A stretch of DNA of 64,000 nucleotides, taken from assembly GCF_013402915.1 (NCBI RefSeq), contig NC_050724.1, forward strand, positions 434,001 through 498,000, read 5' to 3'. This stretch comes from Zygotorulaspora mrakii (taxonomy: Eukaryota; Ascomycota; Saccharomycetes; Saccharomycetales; Saccharomycetaceae). Position 1 is the stretch's first letter. Each line of letters begins with the position of its first letter. A program made the translations under genes and the position numbers. Of this stretch, positions 11,169 to 22,047 are shown in pieces. The notes beneath the pieces are model-generated. The model saw only the letters and a program-made list of their open reading frames with translations. It had not been told where the DNA came from and ran no database searches.

Positions 11169-11693
11169 TCAGAAATCGAGTTTACTTCGAAGTTTTTTCT
11201 TTTCACTGCTAATCTTTTTTTGGCGTATTCTTTTCCGGTCAGCATTCTTCTTTATATTCTCCCACTTCTTCACAGTTGTCTGATCGATCTCGCCGGGAAA
11301 CCAACAGCTATTTCTGATTTCAGTAACCAGCTTCATCAAACATACGTGTTTGTTTGCGTCTCTTGATCTTGTCTCGTCTGACTGAACAACTAGCGAGTCG
11401 CTGCGCTTGGCGTAGTACCTAACAGGTTTCTCGATCAGCTGCTGTCGCACTTCATTTGGCAACCACGAACATTTGGAAAAATTGCTCAGAGTCAAAGTGC
11501 ATTTACTGTTGACCTTGTTGACATTTTGCCCACCGGGTCCACTGGATCTATCATACCTGATAGTGAACAACTTCAACGGAACGGTATCCACACTTAAATA
11601 CTTTAGCCATTGTATAGCTACTTTTCTTGCACCATTCGACGATGAAAACCTAACAAACTGTACAAAGCGTTCAATACCCTTTGTATGCCACAT
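11169..11693 (-). CDS. PTH4: Mitochondrial class-I release-factor-like peptidyl-tRNA hydrolase
   Basis: Predicted 174-residue protein of the ICT1/ArfB type, which rescues stalled mitochondrial ribosomes by hydrolysing peptidyl-tRNA. The catalytic GGQ is at residues 54-56 within SSGPGGQNVNKVNSK. A basic tail (Lys/Arg-rich from about 145) would bind the mRNA channel. The N-terminus is basic and hydrophobic, compatible with mitochondrial import. It corresponds to S. cerevisiae YOL114C. The start is the ATG at 11693; one codon further upstream is GTG. Convergent with PAP2 with almost no spacer. Confidence 0.9.
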   Translation of the reverse strand: MWHTKGIERFVQFVRFSSSNGARKVAIQWLKYLSVDTVPLKLFTIRYDRSSGPGGQNVNKVNSKCTLTLSNFSKCSWLPNEVRQQLIEKPVRYYAKRSDSLVVQSDETRSRDANKHVCLMKLVTEIRNSCWFPGEIDQTTVKKWENIKKNADRKRIRQKKISSEKKKLRSKLDF

Positions 11694-12290
11694 CACGCCT
11701 CATCTGAGATTCTCTTTCGGATCAGCGAAATCTAGGCAGAGCACGCACACCCATCAATGGACTGTGGATGTTACTTCATTATTCTTGATAGCGAAACAGA
11801 TCGCGAAATTTCATATTTCTCCTTTCGGTTATTATAACGAGAATTGAAGTTTACCCGGTTTGAATCTTAATTTTCCCGATTTCGCAATATCTTTTTTTCA
11901 AGTTCGAAATCCTGAAACGCAGAGTAATATGGAGAGACTGTTGAAAAACGCCATATTGATGAAACTAGGAAACAATAGGGAGATTCTTGAAGCTTATAGC
12001 TTATGCAGTTGAGTAGGCTATTTGTAAGTTTAAGAATAGGCTACACTGCAAATAACTGAGAGTAAAAAAAAAAAGAGGAATCAACCTAGAACAGGTGGGG
12101 ATTCAACACATTTCACGCACACGCGTAAGCTCTCGAAGAAAACCTATCCGCAGCTTGAATTGGTGTTTCATCAACGTTCTTTTCGAAGATCAAGTAAGAT
12201 CCAGGTCATAGGTTGCTCCAGAATTACGTGCTTCGTTTCATAGAACACGTTGGTACTCAAAAGTGGTCTCATCATCCGTCAAGATTAGAT
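11694..12290. promoter_or_regulatory. Divergent PTH4/CLA4 upstream region
   Basis: Gene-free stretch of 597 bases serving two divergent genes. It contains T-rich and A-rich tracts (an A12 run near 12066) and ACACGCG-type sequence near 12120. The open frames that run through it start with non-ATG codons and show no similarity I recognise. Confidence 0.4.
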
Positions 12291-14882
12291 ATGTCACTTT
12301 CTGCAGCCGCAAATAAGATATCGGATAACGACTTCCAGAATATTGGGCCTGCTCCAAGACCACCTGGAATGATGAAAAGTCAGGCTTCTGGGTATAACCA
12401 GACCAAACCTATAACGCGATTCAATACAAATACTCCCCCTCGACAAGGAAATACGCGTTCAGTGTCCCAACCCACGATGTATTTCAAAAAACGAGCAGGC
12501 TGGATATCCTGCAAGGATGACGGACTGCTATCATTCTTGTGGCAGAAAAGATATATGGTTTTGAACGATTCTTATTTGATATTGTATAAAAATGATAAAG
12601 TTGCTGAAGATCCGGTTTTACAAATACCACTGACAAGTATTGTAAGTGTTAGCAGAACGCAGCTGAAACAGAACTGTTTTGAACTGGTGCGCTCTAATGA
12701 GCGAGTTTCGTCATCTTCAAACTCTATAGCATCATCGGGTTCTGGAAGCTCGAGTGGTGGCACTGATTCAAGTTCAAGAAAAACCATATATATATCGCCA
12801 AAGACAGAGCAAGAACTGCATAATTGGCTGGATTCCATCTTTGTCAAATGTCCTTTGTTAAGCGGTGTCTCATCGCCCACAAATTTTACTCATAAAGTTC
12901 ATGTGGGTTTCGATCCAGAAACCGGTAGCTTTGTTGGTATGCCTTCTAATTGGGAAAAATTGTTGAAACATTCCAGAATTACTGGTGAAGACTGGAATAA
13001 TGATTCTGCTGCTGTCATTCAAGTTTTGCAATTTTACCAGGAGTACAATGGGATATCAAATAATAATAACAATAAAAGTAATATAAGTCTGGCGAACGGA
13101 AATAAGGCTCAATCTCACATTCAAAGTCAGTCTTTGAACAACAATAATAGTGATAATAATATCAATACCATTAATAGCGATACTATCAAGCCGTTGAACT
13201 ACAAAAACTCCAATTCAAATCCCAAAGATTTTAAAGTTACCGGAAACTCTGGTACTAAATCTGCCGGTTTTTCCTCTCAAAGATCTACGCCTCTATCAGC
13301 AAGTTCAGAAAATGCAAATGCATCATCAAAACCTTCAATCACTCCTCTGTATACAAAAACATCATCACCACAGCACTCAAAGGTTTATCAACAACAGCAT
13401 CAACACTCGCATATGCAGCAATCAATGAACGCACAATCACCTACGGGAACTTTGTACAATAAAAAAGCAGCAGCTCCTCGCGACTATTATAACCAGCACA
13501 TCCAACAGCAACCGCAGCAGTATAAGCCGCAGCAACAGAGACAACAGTCAAGCGGACAGGTAAATCCTCACAGACCTCAGCATAATATGGTGAACCCGTA
13601 TGCGCTCAACAAACCCTCGATACCATCTACGGTCTCCCAGGTAACCATACCAAAGGTGTCGAATTTGGATACCCAAAATCAAAATGTTACATTATCAAAA
13701 TTGCAACCTCAAAGAGCCGCTCCACAGCCTCCGATATCAAACCCCAATTTTAAAAAGGAAGGACTAAGCGGGAATGTTGTTAATAACGCTTCAAATCAAC
13801 AACGTCAGCCTCACCCAGTGGCCCAACACCCTACCCAACCATTGAGACAAGCCCCAAAGAAACCGGAAGCTGATTCCAAGAAGGATGTTGCTGTGACAAA
13901 GCAGAGGAAGCAGACAAAGCCATCTATGTCCAATGCAGAAATAATGGCGAAGCTGAAGAGTGTGACATTCAATAATGATCCATCGTCATATTTCAATATG
14001 ATCGAGAAAGCAGGTCAAGGTGCCAGTGGCTCCGTTTACTTGGCGCAAAGAATTGAATTGCCTTGCACACAAGAAGACTCAGATTCAAACACACTTGATG
14101 AACCACCTCAAATCGGAGATAAAGTCGCCATTAAACAAATGGTACTCTCAAAGCAACCTCGTAAAGAACTGATTGTCAATGAAATATTGGTCATGAAGGA
14201 TTCGCGTCATAAGAATATTGTCAACTTTTTGGAAGCATATTTAAAAACAGAAGATGATCTTTGGGTTGTTATGGAGTTTATGGAGGGCGGTTCTTTAACC
14301 GACATTATAGAAAACAGTCCCACGAATGGTAGTGAACATTCGCCAATGACAGAGCCTCAAATTGCATATATTGTCCGCGAAACCTGTCAAGGTCTACAAT
14401 TTTTACACGATAAAAACATCATTCATAGAGATATCAAATCAGATAATGTGTTATTAGATACAAGAGCAAGAGTTAAGATTACTGATTTTGGATTTTGTGC
14501 CAAATTGACGGACAAGAGAAGTAAAAGGGCAACCATGGTTGGTACGCCATACTGGATGGCACCAGAAGTAGTCAAGCAACGCGAATATGATGAAAAAGTG
14601 GATGTATGGTCATTAGGTATTATGACCATCGAAATGCTTGAAGGAGAGCCGCCTTATTTGAATGAAGATCCTTTGAAAGCTTTATATTTAATAGCAACAA
14701 ACGGAACTCCGAAATTGAAAAGTCCAGAATCTTTATCTCTTGAAATTAAGAGATTCTTAAGTGTGTGCCTCTGTGTGGACGTTAGATATAGGGCCTCCAC
14801 GGAAGAGCTTTTACATCATACTTTTTTCAGCATGGCTTGTGAGTCACAAGATCTGACGCCCTTATTAGATTGGAAAAGATAA
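12291..14882 (+). CDS. CLA4: p21-activated protein kinase (PAK), Cdc42 effector
   Basis: Predicted 863-residue serine/threonine kinase acting downstream of Cdc42 in budding, septin organisation and mitotic exit. Order: N-terminal MSLSAAANK identical to the start of S. cerevisiae Cla4, which fixes the ATG at 12291 (the open frame reaches 12213 only through a TTG); PH domain about 66-187; CRIB motif about 195-225 (SSPTNFTHKVHVGF); a Gln/Asn/Pro/Ser-rich linker; kinase domain about 568-848 with GQGASGSVY glycine loop, HRD in IIHRDIKSDN, DFG in ITDFGF, and GTPYWMAPE. S. cerevisiae has CLA4 (YNL298W, 842) and its duplicate SKM1 (YOL113W). A PH domain plus long linker here resembles CLA4. Convergent with MON2. 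Confidence 0.96.
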   Translation: MSLSAAANKISDNDFQNIGPAPRPPGMMKSQASGYNQTKPITRFNTNTPPRQGNTRSVSQPTMYFKKRAGWISCKDDGLLSFLWQKRYMVLNDSYLILYKNDKVAEDPVLQIPLTSIVSVSRTQLKQNCFELVRSNERVSSSSNSIASSGSGSSSGGTDSSSRKTIYISPKTEQELHNWLDSIFVKCPLLSGVSSPTNFTHKVHVGFDPETGSFVGMPSNWEKLLKHSRITGEDWNNDSAAVIQVLQFYQEYNGISNNNNNKSNISLANGNKAQSHIQSQSLNNNNSDNNINTINSDTIKPLNYKNSNSNPKDFKVTGNSGTKSAGFSSQRSTPLSASSENANASSKPSITPLYTKTSSPQHSKVYQQQHQHSHMQQSMNAQSPTGTLYNKKAAAPRDYYNQHIQQQPQQYKPQQQRQQSSGQVNPHRPQHNMVNPYALNKPSIPSTVSQVTIPKVSNLDTQNQNVTLSKLQPQRAAPQPPISNPNFKKEGLSGNVVNNASNQQRQPHPVAQHPTQPLRQAPKKPEADSKKDVAVTKQRKQTKPSMSNAEIMAKLKSVTFNNDPSSYFNMIEKAGQGASGSVYLAQRIELPCTQEDSDSNTLDEPPQIGDKVAIKQMVLSKQPRKELIVNEILVMKDSRHKNIVNFLEAYLKTEDDLWVVMEFMEGGSLTDIIENSPTNGSEHSPMTEPQIAYIVRETCQGLQFLHDKNIIHRDIKSDNVLLDTRARVKITDFGFCAKLTDKRSKRATMVGTPYWMAPEVVKQREYDEKVDVWSLGIMTIEMLEGEPPYLNEDPLKALYLIATNGTPKLKSPESLSLEIKRFLSVCLCVDVRYRASTEELLHHTFFSMACESQDLTPLLDWKR

Positions 14883-15067
14883 CTTCGCAGTTGTCTCGCC
14901 TTTTTTTATCATTCTTCTGTCTGCATGCCAAAGCAGTGAACCAGTGCTAATCTAATTTGTTTTCTGCTTATTGCACCTGCTAACGCAGGTTTTCGTGAGC
15001 ACTCTTTGAATAGAAGATCATTATATGCGGTTTTAGATAAACATTTATTACATCATTATCAAGCACA

Positions 15068-18000
15068 CTATATATCACTCTTAGATATAAGTCTTGTAAA
15101 GCCTAGCGACAGTTCAAGTACATCCTTTTGCAGTACATCTAATTTATGTGACAGAGGAATTGTTCTCAGTATTAACGGGTGCAACACTTTTAGAGCCGTT
15201 AAAATTGCTTCATCTGTTGATTTCGTATTCTCATTTGTTGGTTCAAGAATGTCATGAAGACCCACCAATAGTATTTCGAGCTCGATTTTGCGAACTTTTG
15301 GAATTGGAGCCCGTCTTACTAGTGATTCATTGGATATGTATCTTCTCAATGCGAATGCAAGCCTGCATACCAAGTATGGTGAGCATGAGCGACGTATTTC
15401 TTCATACTCGGAACCAGGAATAATGGCAAATGATATAAGATCCTTTAGACAAGCGATAGAGCATTGATATTTGCTCAATATAGGTGTCTCGGTAGTTGAA
15501 CCAGCAACGTCTGCAAACTCAAATTGTGATAATTTGGAGGCTAGTGAGGAAAGTGACTCACTTAGGTCGAGTATCTCATTCTCGACTTCACTAAACTCGT
15601 ACAAAAAGGAACATTCCCAAATAGCTGTTAGGAAATTGTCTATCTGAGTTTTATCCAGATATTGAATGATCTCTTTCTTCAGCAGAATTTCTCTGTAATG
15701 TGCATATTCTATTGCATCAAGGCTTCCTGTTTTTTTATCGGCAATCGCATCTATTCTCTTCAGTATTGAGGCCGCTACACCCACAAATATATCACAGAAG
15801 TCCCTCCTTGATTGATCTATTGCTCTTAAAGTAGAACTTACGCTAAACATCTTCAGCGAAATATCCCTGAAGCACCTTGATACCATTATCCATATTGGCT
15901 CCTCGGAATCTTTCACCACTTCAAAAAATGGTTTGCGACTTATTACATTGCTGAGGTTATTCATTATCTTGATAGAGGCTCTTTCAGTCAAAAATGCCCA
16001 GTTTCTCTCCGCTTCAAGCCTCTCTTTCAAAAGTTTAAAAGCGCTGAAGCTTACTGCCTCAAATGAAGGGATCCGCGATCTCGATGACACAGGTAGTTTT
16101 GGAAGCAGCTTTTTCTCAATCTTTTCTTTGGTCTCGAATGGTAGCGCCATGATTGCGCTCAGCTGGAAAAGAATTAACACCTCAATATTACCATTCTCTG
16201 ACTGTGCAAATGTACTTAAGCCAGTGAGAACTGCTAGCTGGAGAGAAGATGGTTTTATCTTGTCTCTAATATTTTCGGGCAACAGAGGATATCTGACAGC
16301 AGAGTTAAAAAGACTCAAAATCTTTTCAAGAAACTCGACTGTTACGCCCTCATATTTCATTATTAGCTTATATAGGTGTGGGAAGCTTGCAATAAACTCT
16401 TGGACACAATCATAGTTACTTCTCTTGGCAAATGTATTATCGGTGAGGTCGCCATAAACAATGTTGTAGCGGCTCCATATATCCATAACCTTGTCCAAAA
16501 CCTCTTTCGGCAGGTATGCCATGTCAAGCATTGATTTCAATAACGTGTGGTAATTGACGATCGCAACATATGCTACATCGGTTGAGCCAGACCCCACATA
16601 GCTTTCTATAAAATCTAACAGCATCCTCCACTGTTCAGTCCCGGCTCCATCTTCTGAAAAATCCGTAAAATGGGAAGGGTAAAGATCAACCAAACCTTCA
16701 AAAGTATGGTTCCAGAATTCCGCATCACTGGTTTGATCTCTCACACTCCATTTGTTTGTCAACAACGGCTTGATAACTTCGAGAAAAATCAAATTCCAAT
16801 CCGGAAAGAAGGCACCATGGGAATCAACAATTCTAAAAAATGTCTGAACGGCACCATTTTTTACCTCGATTCTTTTATCCTCAGAGCACTCGATTAGCTT
16901 CTTTAAGAGGTACAGCCACAATCCATTATACATCTTGTATGCTCCCGCATCATGTGAGGATATGATTTCTTCCAGTCTTCCACTCTCGATGTCATGAAGA
17001 AACTCTTTCTCTTCATTTGAAATCAGGGGTTGATCCTTTCGCTGCCTTAAATAGTCGCCGACGAGCCAAAATTGACTGATAGATGAAAAGGATATATTTA
17101 AATTCAGTTCTTGCATCACGAAATTGAGAAGTGTATCAATTACGATTTTGATTATCTGAATTGGCAGTGATTGCAAAAAGTCATCAGAAATCAACTTGAA
17201 GACATCATAGGATACCTGAATCATTTCCTTATACTTTTGAAGTATACCATTTACCAACGAAGAATCACTTTCGTCCTCCACTAAGACGTCGTTTAAATCC
17301 TTTTTGAGCCACTCAAATGGCGAATTGACGATCATAAATACAGCTGACCATGACGTATTTATTATATCACCAAACTCATTGAGAATATCCTTCAAGGCCG
17401 ATAGCAATTGCAGAAGAATTTCGGATTCTGCTTTCAATACCCCGTTGTGGATGGTATTTTTTGTAACATCTAATTCTTTGAGCGCATTGATGCAATTCAA
17501 TATTGAATCCAGTATGACGCTCTCAAGAATGTGAAATCTGGCGACTCTGAGATCCTGATCTTCAATGCTCCCTACTTCAAAGCAAACTTTTCTTATAATA
17601 TCAGTGAAAGTTTTTGCTGCATATAATCTTATTGTCAAATTTGGTAAATCTCTGTTGGCAACAAGCTCTATCAAATAATTTACTGCCATCAGAGCAGTTT
17701 CTTTGTTCTTTTGATCTGTAAAGAATCGGCTCGAATTGTAAATCGCTAACTCTCCAATTTGCGTAATGTAAAATAATCGATTGCAAGCACAGCCTTCGAT
17801 CTGTCTACAAGCAGTCGTTTTGTTAGACGAGGCATCTACATCGTCATTCATTTCTCTTGGAAATAGGGAACATTGACACTCCGATATCAGTTGTTCAAGA
17901 ATGGCTTTAAATGCTGTACTTCCATATGAAGTGGTGCTTTCGTAGAGCTTTACGATGCTATTTTCCACGGATAGTATCTCATTTTTTGTCATCGAGGGAG

Positions 18001-19927
18001 AGGGTGGGACATCCTGCGCATAAAACTCCTCCATTATATCGGCGGAAGGTCCATAGACGTAATAGGAAATCCATTGCCACGTCTTTAAGATGTACGACCA
18101 ATTCTCTGAATCTAGGGCAGGTCCCAGAGATACAGATAATGATATTAACGCCCGAAAGAGACTAACTTGCCGCTGGTTTATATTTCGAGGAGGGAAGATG
18201 CGCCTGAATTGAAATTCAGAAGAAACTTTATCAGAGGAGGTCGGTCCCACTAACGATCCACTTAAGGTGTTGAATATAGTGCTTTGTTGAGAAGTTTCTA
18301 GATGCATTGGGTTGTTCGTTATACCGTTAGTTACAATTGCCTGCGAGAAAAGGTCAAGGCATCGATTTAGCTCTTTTGATAGAGACAGCATTCCCGCTGC
18401 ATGAGCGAGCTTTTGAAACGCCCTTATCAATGAGTGAAACAATGGTGTATCTAAACTGGTAGAGAATAAGAACTTGCAATGGATCTCAAACAAACCACTG
18501 AAAATACCTTGATAGACAATAGTTAATCTTTCGAGATGATCAGCACTGGAAAGCTCGTCGGCAGATTGCGAAAACTTGAGGGTAGCGACACTCAAGCCGT
18601 CCGACATTTCATTTGGAATGGTCAAAATTAACCATATTATGTAGATGATGTTTACTGATGGTGCATTGCTTTTATCAAGCATGTGAATATACTGGATTTT
18701 CAAAGGTAAAACTTCGGCTGAAATAATGGGCTGATCCAGTTTTTCTATCACGTCCGATTCACACAGGCAATTCTTCACATCTTCATCGGACAACAACCGA
18801 AGCAGTTCATTCAGCAGGTTGGTTATGACATGCTTCTTGTCGGGAAAGTTGTCATATGTCATAAATACCTCTGCTAGCAAGTTAAAATTTTGCGCAACGT
18901 TGGCAAAAATTTCTAATGATAAAGCCTTCTTCCACAGAGAAGAATCCGAGTCGATAGATAGGGCGTGTATTAAAAGGGAGAGTATGACTTCCATTTCTAG
19001 CTCCAATACTAAAAGATAGTCTTCATTCATTAGCAAGTTTATGCAGCGAAAACTTCGCAGTACTATTGAAAAGTGTTTGCCCGAAGAGATGCAACGTAAT
19101 AAAAAAGGTACAGTTTTGATCCGCAAGAGAAATTGCATATCTGTAAATTTAAGGAAAATTCCTTTTCCGTTTTGTAGAATTGACTCTAGAATTTCCAAAC
19201 CGTATGTCACAGGCAGATTTTTGGTATCCAAAAATGATTCATCAATACCGTGTTCTTGAGAATCTGTAATATCAAATGATGAACATAAATCTGAAAATAA
19301 ACGATTTGCATCGAAACGATAGGCATTGACTTTTATCGATTCGTTATTCCCCACCAATACACTGTAGTCTCCCTCCTCTAGCGCACTGTCTTCGCTCAAT
19401 ACTCGCTCAAATATTTCATCTATCAGCTGTTGTAATGTCGCACTGGCGGTTCCAACTACCATAGATGATTTATTGGGTGAATGCAATAAGTTTGAACAAC
19501 AACGCAGAAGTTTAGCACACAAGGGACCAAATACGTATTGAGAGTAGTTTTTGAAAAAAATCGGCAGTACCTGCAACACCTTTAATTTAATTTCTAACGC
19601 CAATTGAGTTGCGTCGATGAACCCATCAAGCACATCCGATAATTTATCCTGCGGCAAACAAGGCGTCGACGCTAACCCCTGCAGACACTGCATCGAAATA
19701 GTAGTGAATTTAGCATTGTTTGATGAGCATGATAATATGAATGGCACCACAAAATCGGGATGTTGCGAAAGTTCATCATAACTATGTACAGTTTTCAATA
19801 TCTCTATCGACTTATCGCTTGCCTGTCTTATAGCATTGTTCCTTTTCTTGGCTTCTGACGACAACGACTGCAATTCACTATATAATTGCTTCCAGAAAGC
19901 GTTGAACTCTTTGTTAACGACAGACAT
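15068..19927 (-). CDS. MON2: Golgi/endosomal trafficking scaffold, Arf-GEF-like
   Basis: Predicted 1619-residue peripheral membrane protein related to large Sec7 Arf-GEFs but lacking the Sec7 catalytic domain. S. cerevisiae Mon2 (YNL297C, 1636 residues) works with Dop1 and Neo1 at late Golgi/endosomes. The protein is built from helical HEAT-like repeats throughout, with an N-terminal DCB-like segment (about 1-180) containing the SSEAKKRN and SDKSIEIL patches typical of the family. I see no transmembrane segment. The ATG at 19927 is the first in frame. It lies between CLA4 and the YNL295W homologue, the same order as in S. cerevisiae. Confidence 0.93.
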   Translation of the reverse strand: MSVVNKEFNAFWKQLYSELQSLSSEAKKRNNAIRQASDKSIEILKTVHSYDELSQHPDFVVPFILSCSSNNAKFTTISMQCLQGLASTPCLPQDKLSDVLDGFIDATQLALEIKLKVLQVLPIFFKNYSQYVFGPLCAKLLRCCSNLLHSPNKSSMVVGTASATLQQLIDEIFERVLSEDSALEEGDYSVLVGNNESIKVNAYRFDANRLFSDLCSSFDITDSQEHGIDESFLDTKNLPVTYGLEILESILQNGKGIFLKFTDMQFLLRIKTVPFLLRCISSGKHFSIVLRSFRCINLLMNEDYLLVLELEMEVILSLLIHALSIDSDSSLWKKALSLEIFANVAQNFNLLAEVFMTYDNFPDKKHVITNLLNELLRLLSDEDVKNCLCESDVIEKLDQPIISAEVLPLKIQYIHMLDKSNAPSVNIIYIIWLILTIPNEMSDGLSVATLKFSQSADELSSADHLERLTIVYQGIFSGLFEIHCKFLFSTSLDTPLFHSLIRAFQKLAHAAGMLSLSKELNRCLDLFSQAIVTNGITNNPMHLETSQQSTIFNTLSGSLVGPTSSDKVSSEFQFRRIFPPRNINQRQVSLFRALISLSVSLGPALDSENWSYILKTWQWISYYVYGPSADIMEEFYAQDVPPSPSMTKNEILSVENSIVKLYESTTSYGSTAFKAILEQLISECQCSLFPREMNDDVDASSNKTTACRQIEGCACNRLFYITQIGELAIYNSSRFFTDQKNKETALMAVNYLIELVANRDLPNLTIRLYAAKTFTDIIRKVCFEVGSIEDQDLRVARFHILESVILDSILNCINALKELDVTKNTIHNGVLKAESEILLQLLSALKDILNEFGDIINTSWSAVFMIVNSPFEWLKKDLNDVLVEDESDSSLVNGILQKYKEMIQVSYDVFKLISDDFLQSLPIQIIKIVIDTLLNFVMQELNLNISFSSISQFWLVGDYLRQRKDQPLISNEEKEFLHDIESGRLEEIISSHDAGAYKMYNGLWLYLLKKLIECSEDKRIEVKNGAVQTFFRIVDSHGAFFPDWNLIFLEVIKPLLTNKWSVRDQTSDAEFWNHTFEGLVDLYPSHFTDFSEDGAGTEQWRMLLDFIESYVGSGSTDVAYVAIVNYHTLLKSMLDMAYLPKEVLDKVMDIWSRYNIVYGDLTDNTFAKRSNYDCVQEFIASFPHLYKLIMKYEGVTVEFLEKILSLFNSAVRYPLLPENIRDKIKPSSLQLAVLTGLSTFAQSENGNIEVLILFQLSAIMALPFETKEKIEKKLLPKLPVSSRSRIPSFEAVSFSAFKLLKERLEAERNWAFLTERASIKIMNNLSNVISRKPFFEVVKDSEEPIWIMVSRCFRDISLKMFSVSSTLRAIDQSRRDFCDIFVGVAASILKRIDAIADKKTGSLDAIEYAHYREILLKKEIIQYLDKTQIDNFLTAIWECSFLYEFSEVENEILDLSESLSSLASKLSQFEFADVAGSTTETPILSKYQCSIACLKDLISFAIIPGSEYEEIRRSCSPYLVCRLAFALRRYISNESLVRRAPIPKVRKIELEILLVGLHDILEPTNENTKSTDEAILTALKVLHPLILRTIPLSHKLDVLQKDVLELSLGFTRLISKSDI

Positions 19928-20407
19928 AGAGCAATCTTGATAATTATACGGTTCTTTTAGGCTAAATATATTGCACTTCCAACTGTTGTTAATTAAGCTA
20001 TGTTTAAAATAGGTATCATATCGATCGATGTTTCGTTTAAGGCGATATATTGAAGCTTATAATACAGAATAACTACAAATGGAGGAGAGAAGGAGCTTTG
20101 GCTGCTTGTTTCTCTCTATCATTCCATTGCCTTCCTATTGATCACCCTTTCCTAGACTAGTGCTTCAGCGCTTTGCAGGAACGTTCTTGCCTAAGTGCTT
20201 TTGTAACACAATCGTAGTTTGCCGCTCACGAGCAAAAATGGTAGATCAAGATGATAAGCCAGGCGTCATTGAACAGTGCCTAAAAGATACAAAGCGGAGA
20301 TATTGCTTGACTATTCATTTAGGCAGGTTTTCTGAGAGAGTGACTCTCACCCTCATAGAAACTAGAAGACAGCAGTTTTGAGTACTATACCAGCATTGGA
20401 CGGAAAC
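19928..20407. promoter_or_regulatory. Divergent MON2/MRX6 upstream region with an upstream ORF
   Basis: Gene-free stretch of 480 bases. A 47-codon upstream open frame runs from an ATG at 20238 (adenines at -1 to -5) to a TGA at 20379-20381, ending 26 bases before the MRX6 ATG. Its peptide (starting MVDQDDKPGV) resembles nothing I know. If transcribed in the MRX6 leader it could reduce translation of MRX6. Confidence 0.4.
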
Positions 20408-21898
20408 ATGTTACGCCAAGCTTACATTTGGAACAAAGCTTTACATGCTAGCAAACAAGGACCACAAGGCTCTCAAAAGGTTTCAGTTAAGCGCCTTTAT
20501 TCAAATGGCAAAAGGAGCAAAAAGGGCAATAATCTCAGTAGCGACCTTAAGGAGCAGGAGGATTTAAAGAATCGGGTGAATGATGAAACGCAGAAGAGCG
20601 TTACAGGTAAAGCATACGAACGAGTTGAAGCTTCGGAAAAAGGTGATAACGGAACAGTTCAAGTCAGCTCAATAAGAAAGAGTATATTAGTTCCGAAAGT
20701 GCCATCAACCGATTATATTCCCACGCGCGATGTCCAAACGGAAGGCCTATATGCCGGTTATAGGCCCTTGTTCCTGGGAAACTCACCTGTCCGTGCGGAT
20801 AGAAGATATAATGCACTTGATAACTTCTTCAGTTCATTCGCAAACTTGAAAGTAGCAGAAGATACCAAAGGCTCCGGAGCTGTGAGCGTAAGCGAAACAA
20901 TCGAAGATCTCAAGAGGAACAATACTGACGATAACTTGCAAAACAGTAGTGGTAGGAATCGTAAGCCAATCATACCATGGGATGCATCAATAAGCGGAAT
21001 GGTTTATGATGACCAGGCATTCAAAGATGTTCCTAAAAATGTTATGTCTCGATTGAAACCGTTCAAAATAGTAAGAGTTGAGAGGAACAGTGATAAGAAG
21101 AGACAGGAAAAATATACAGACCTGATCAAGATGAAAGTCCACAACTCAGCGATGAATGATGATTCAGAAATAGTGAATATTTCACGTGTCGCCCATGTGG
21201 GCCAGCGCAACCACATCTGGGATAACGATCGTAGTGACTCAAAAAATCAGGCTGCAATGAATGCTAGGAAAAATTACCAGCGTGAGTCAAGTGATTACGC
21301 GTATAAGCATAAGTTCATCAAGAGTGATCAGAGGACTTTTAAGACGGATGTGGAAAAGATAAATCGATTATTAGCAAAAGAGTTTTATAAGCAAACAGGT
21401 CTCACGATAAAATCTGAATTATTAAAAAATCAACTTCCTCTATACATTTATGTTGACAAATCTATATCTGCTAAAATACTGTTTCGAAGGTTCTTAAAAA
21501 AGAGAATTATTGAGGACATCGAACCCGTACTTGCGACACTTTTGTCTTCCTATGACACGAGAGATCAAGCCGAAAGATTTCAGCAGAAAATTAATTTGAG
21601 AATTAACAATATTATTCGCAGTTTATCAGAACATTTACCTTCGGTCTATTTTACGAGCAAGTCAGTCGATTGCATTTTACACTCAAGTCCAATTTCTGGC
21701 TTTAAAAGGATCAACTGGTTGAAACCACATAAGAGGCGTTGTATTTTTTGGGGGAAGAATATTGAAATGGACTATTTTTTTCATCTGAATCACGAATACA
21801 ATGTCTCAAGGGGAGGCGTTAAATACATGAGGTATCCCGTAAACTTGCATTGGAAGAACTTCGACGGCGCATTTTCTGAATGGGACTACTTTGCATGA
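20408..21898 (+). CDS. MRX6: Mitochondrial Pet20-domain protein
   Basis: Predicted 496-residue homologue of S. cerevisiae YNL295W/Mrx6 (524 residues), a mitochondrial matrix protein linked to the Pim1 protease and to control of mitochondrial DNA copy number. The N-terminus (MLRQAYIWNKALHASKQ) is basic and free of acidic residues, as expected for a presequence. The Pet20-type region is about residues 190-290, including IPWDASISGMVYDDQAF. The C-terminal 170 residues are basic. The open frame begins further upstream at TTG (20378); the first ATG is 20408. Identification rests on the domain pattern and on position between MON2 and RIM21. Confidence 0.85.
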   Translation: MLRQAYIWNKALHASKQGPQGSQKVSVKRLYSNGKRSKKGNNLSSDLKEQEDLKNRVNDETQKSVTGKAYERVEASEKGDNGTVQVSSIRKSILVPKVPSTDYIPTRDVQTEGLYAGYRPLFLGNSPVRADRRYNALDNFFSSFANLKVAEDTKGSGAVSVSETIEDLKRNNTDDNLQNSSGRNRKPIIPWDASISGMVYDDQAFKDVPKNVMSRLKPFKIVRVERNSDKKRQEKYTDLIKMKVHNSAMNDDSEIVNISRVAHVGQRNHIWDNDRSDSKNQAAMNARKNYQRESSDYAYKHKFIKSDQRTFKTDVEKINRLLAKEFYKQTGLTIKSELLKNQLPLYIYVDKSISAKILFRRFLKKRIIEDIEPVLATLLSSYDTRDQAERFQQKINLRINNIIRSLSEHLPSVYFTSKSVDCILHSSPISGFKRINWLKPHKRRCIFWGKNIEMDYFFHLNHEYNVSRGGVKYMRYPVNLHWKNFDGAFSEWDYFA

Positions 21899-22047
21899 TT
21901 ACAAGTTTCCTGAAGATCAGCTTTTTCTCTCTCTCTATACCCCGTGTAATATTCACCCAATGTGATATTCTGTGATTCGCAGCTTATTCCGCAACTATAG
22001 TTGCCCTCTTCTATAACTTCGTTAATGCTATAACTTGAGGTTTACGC

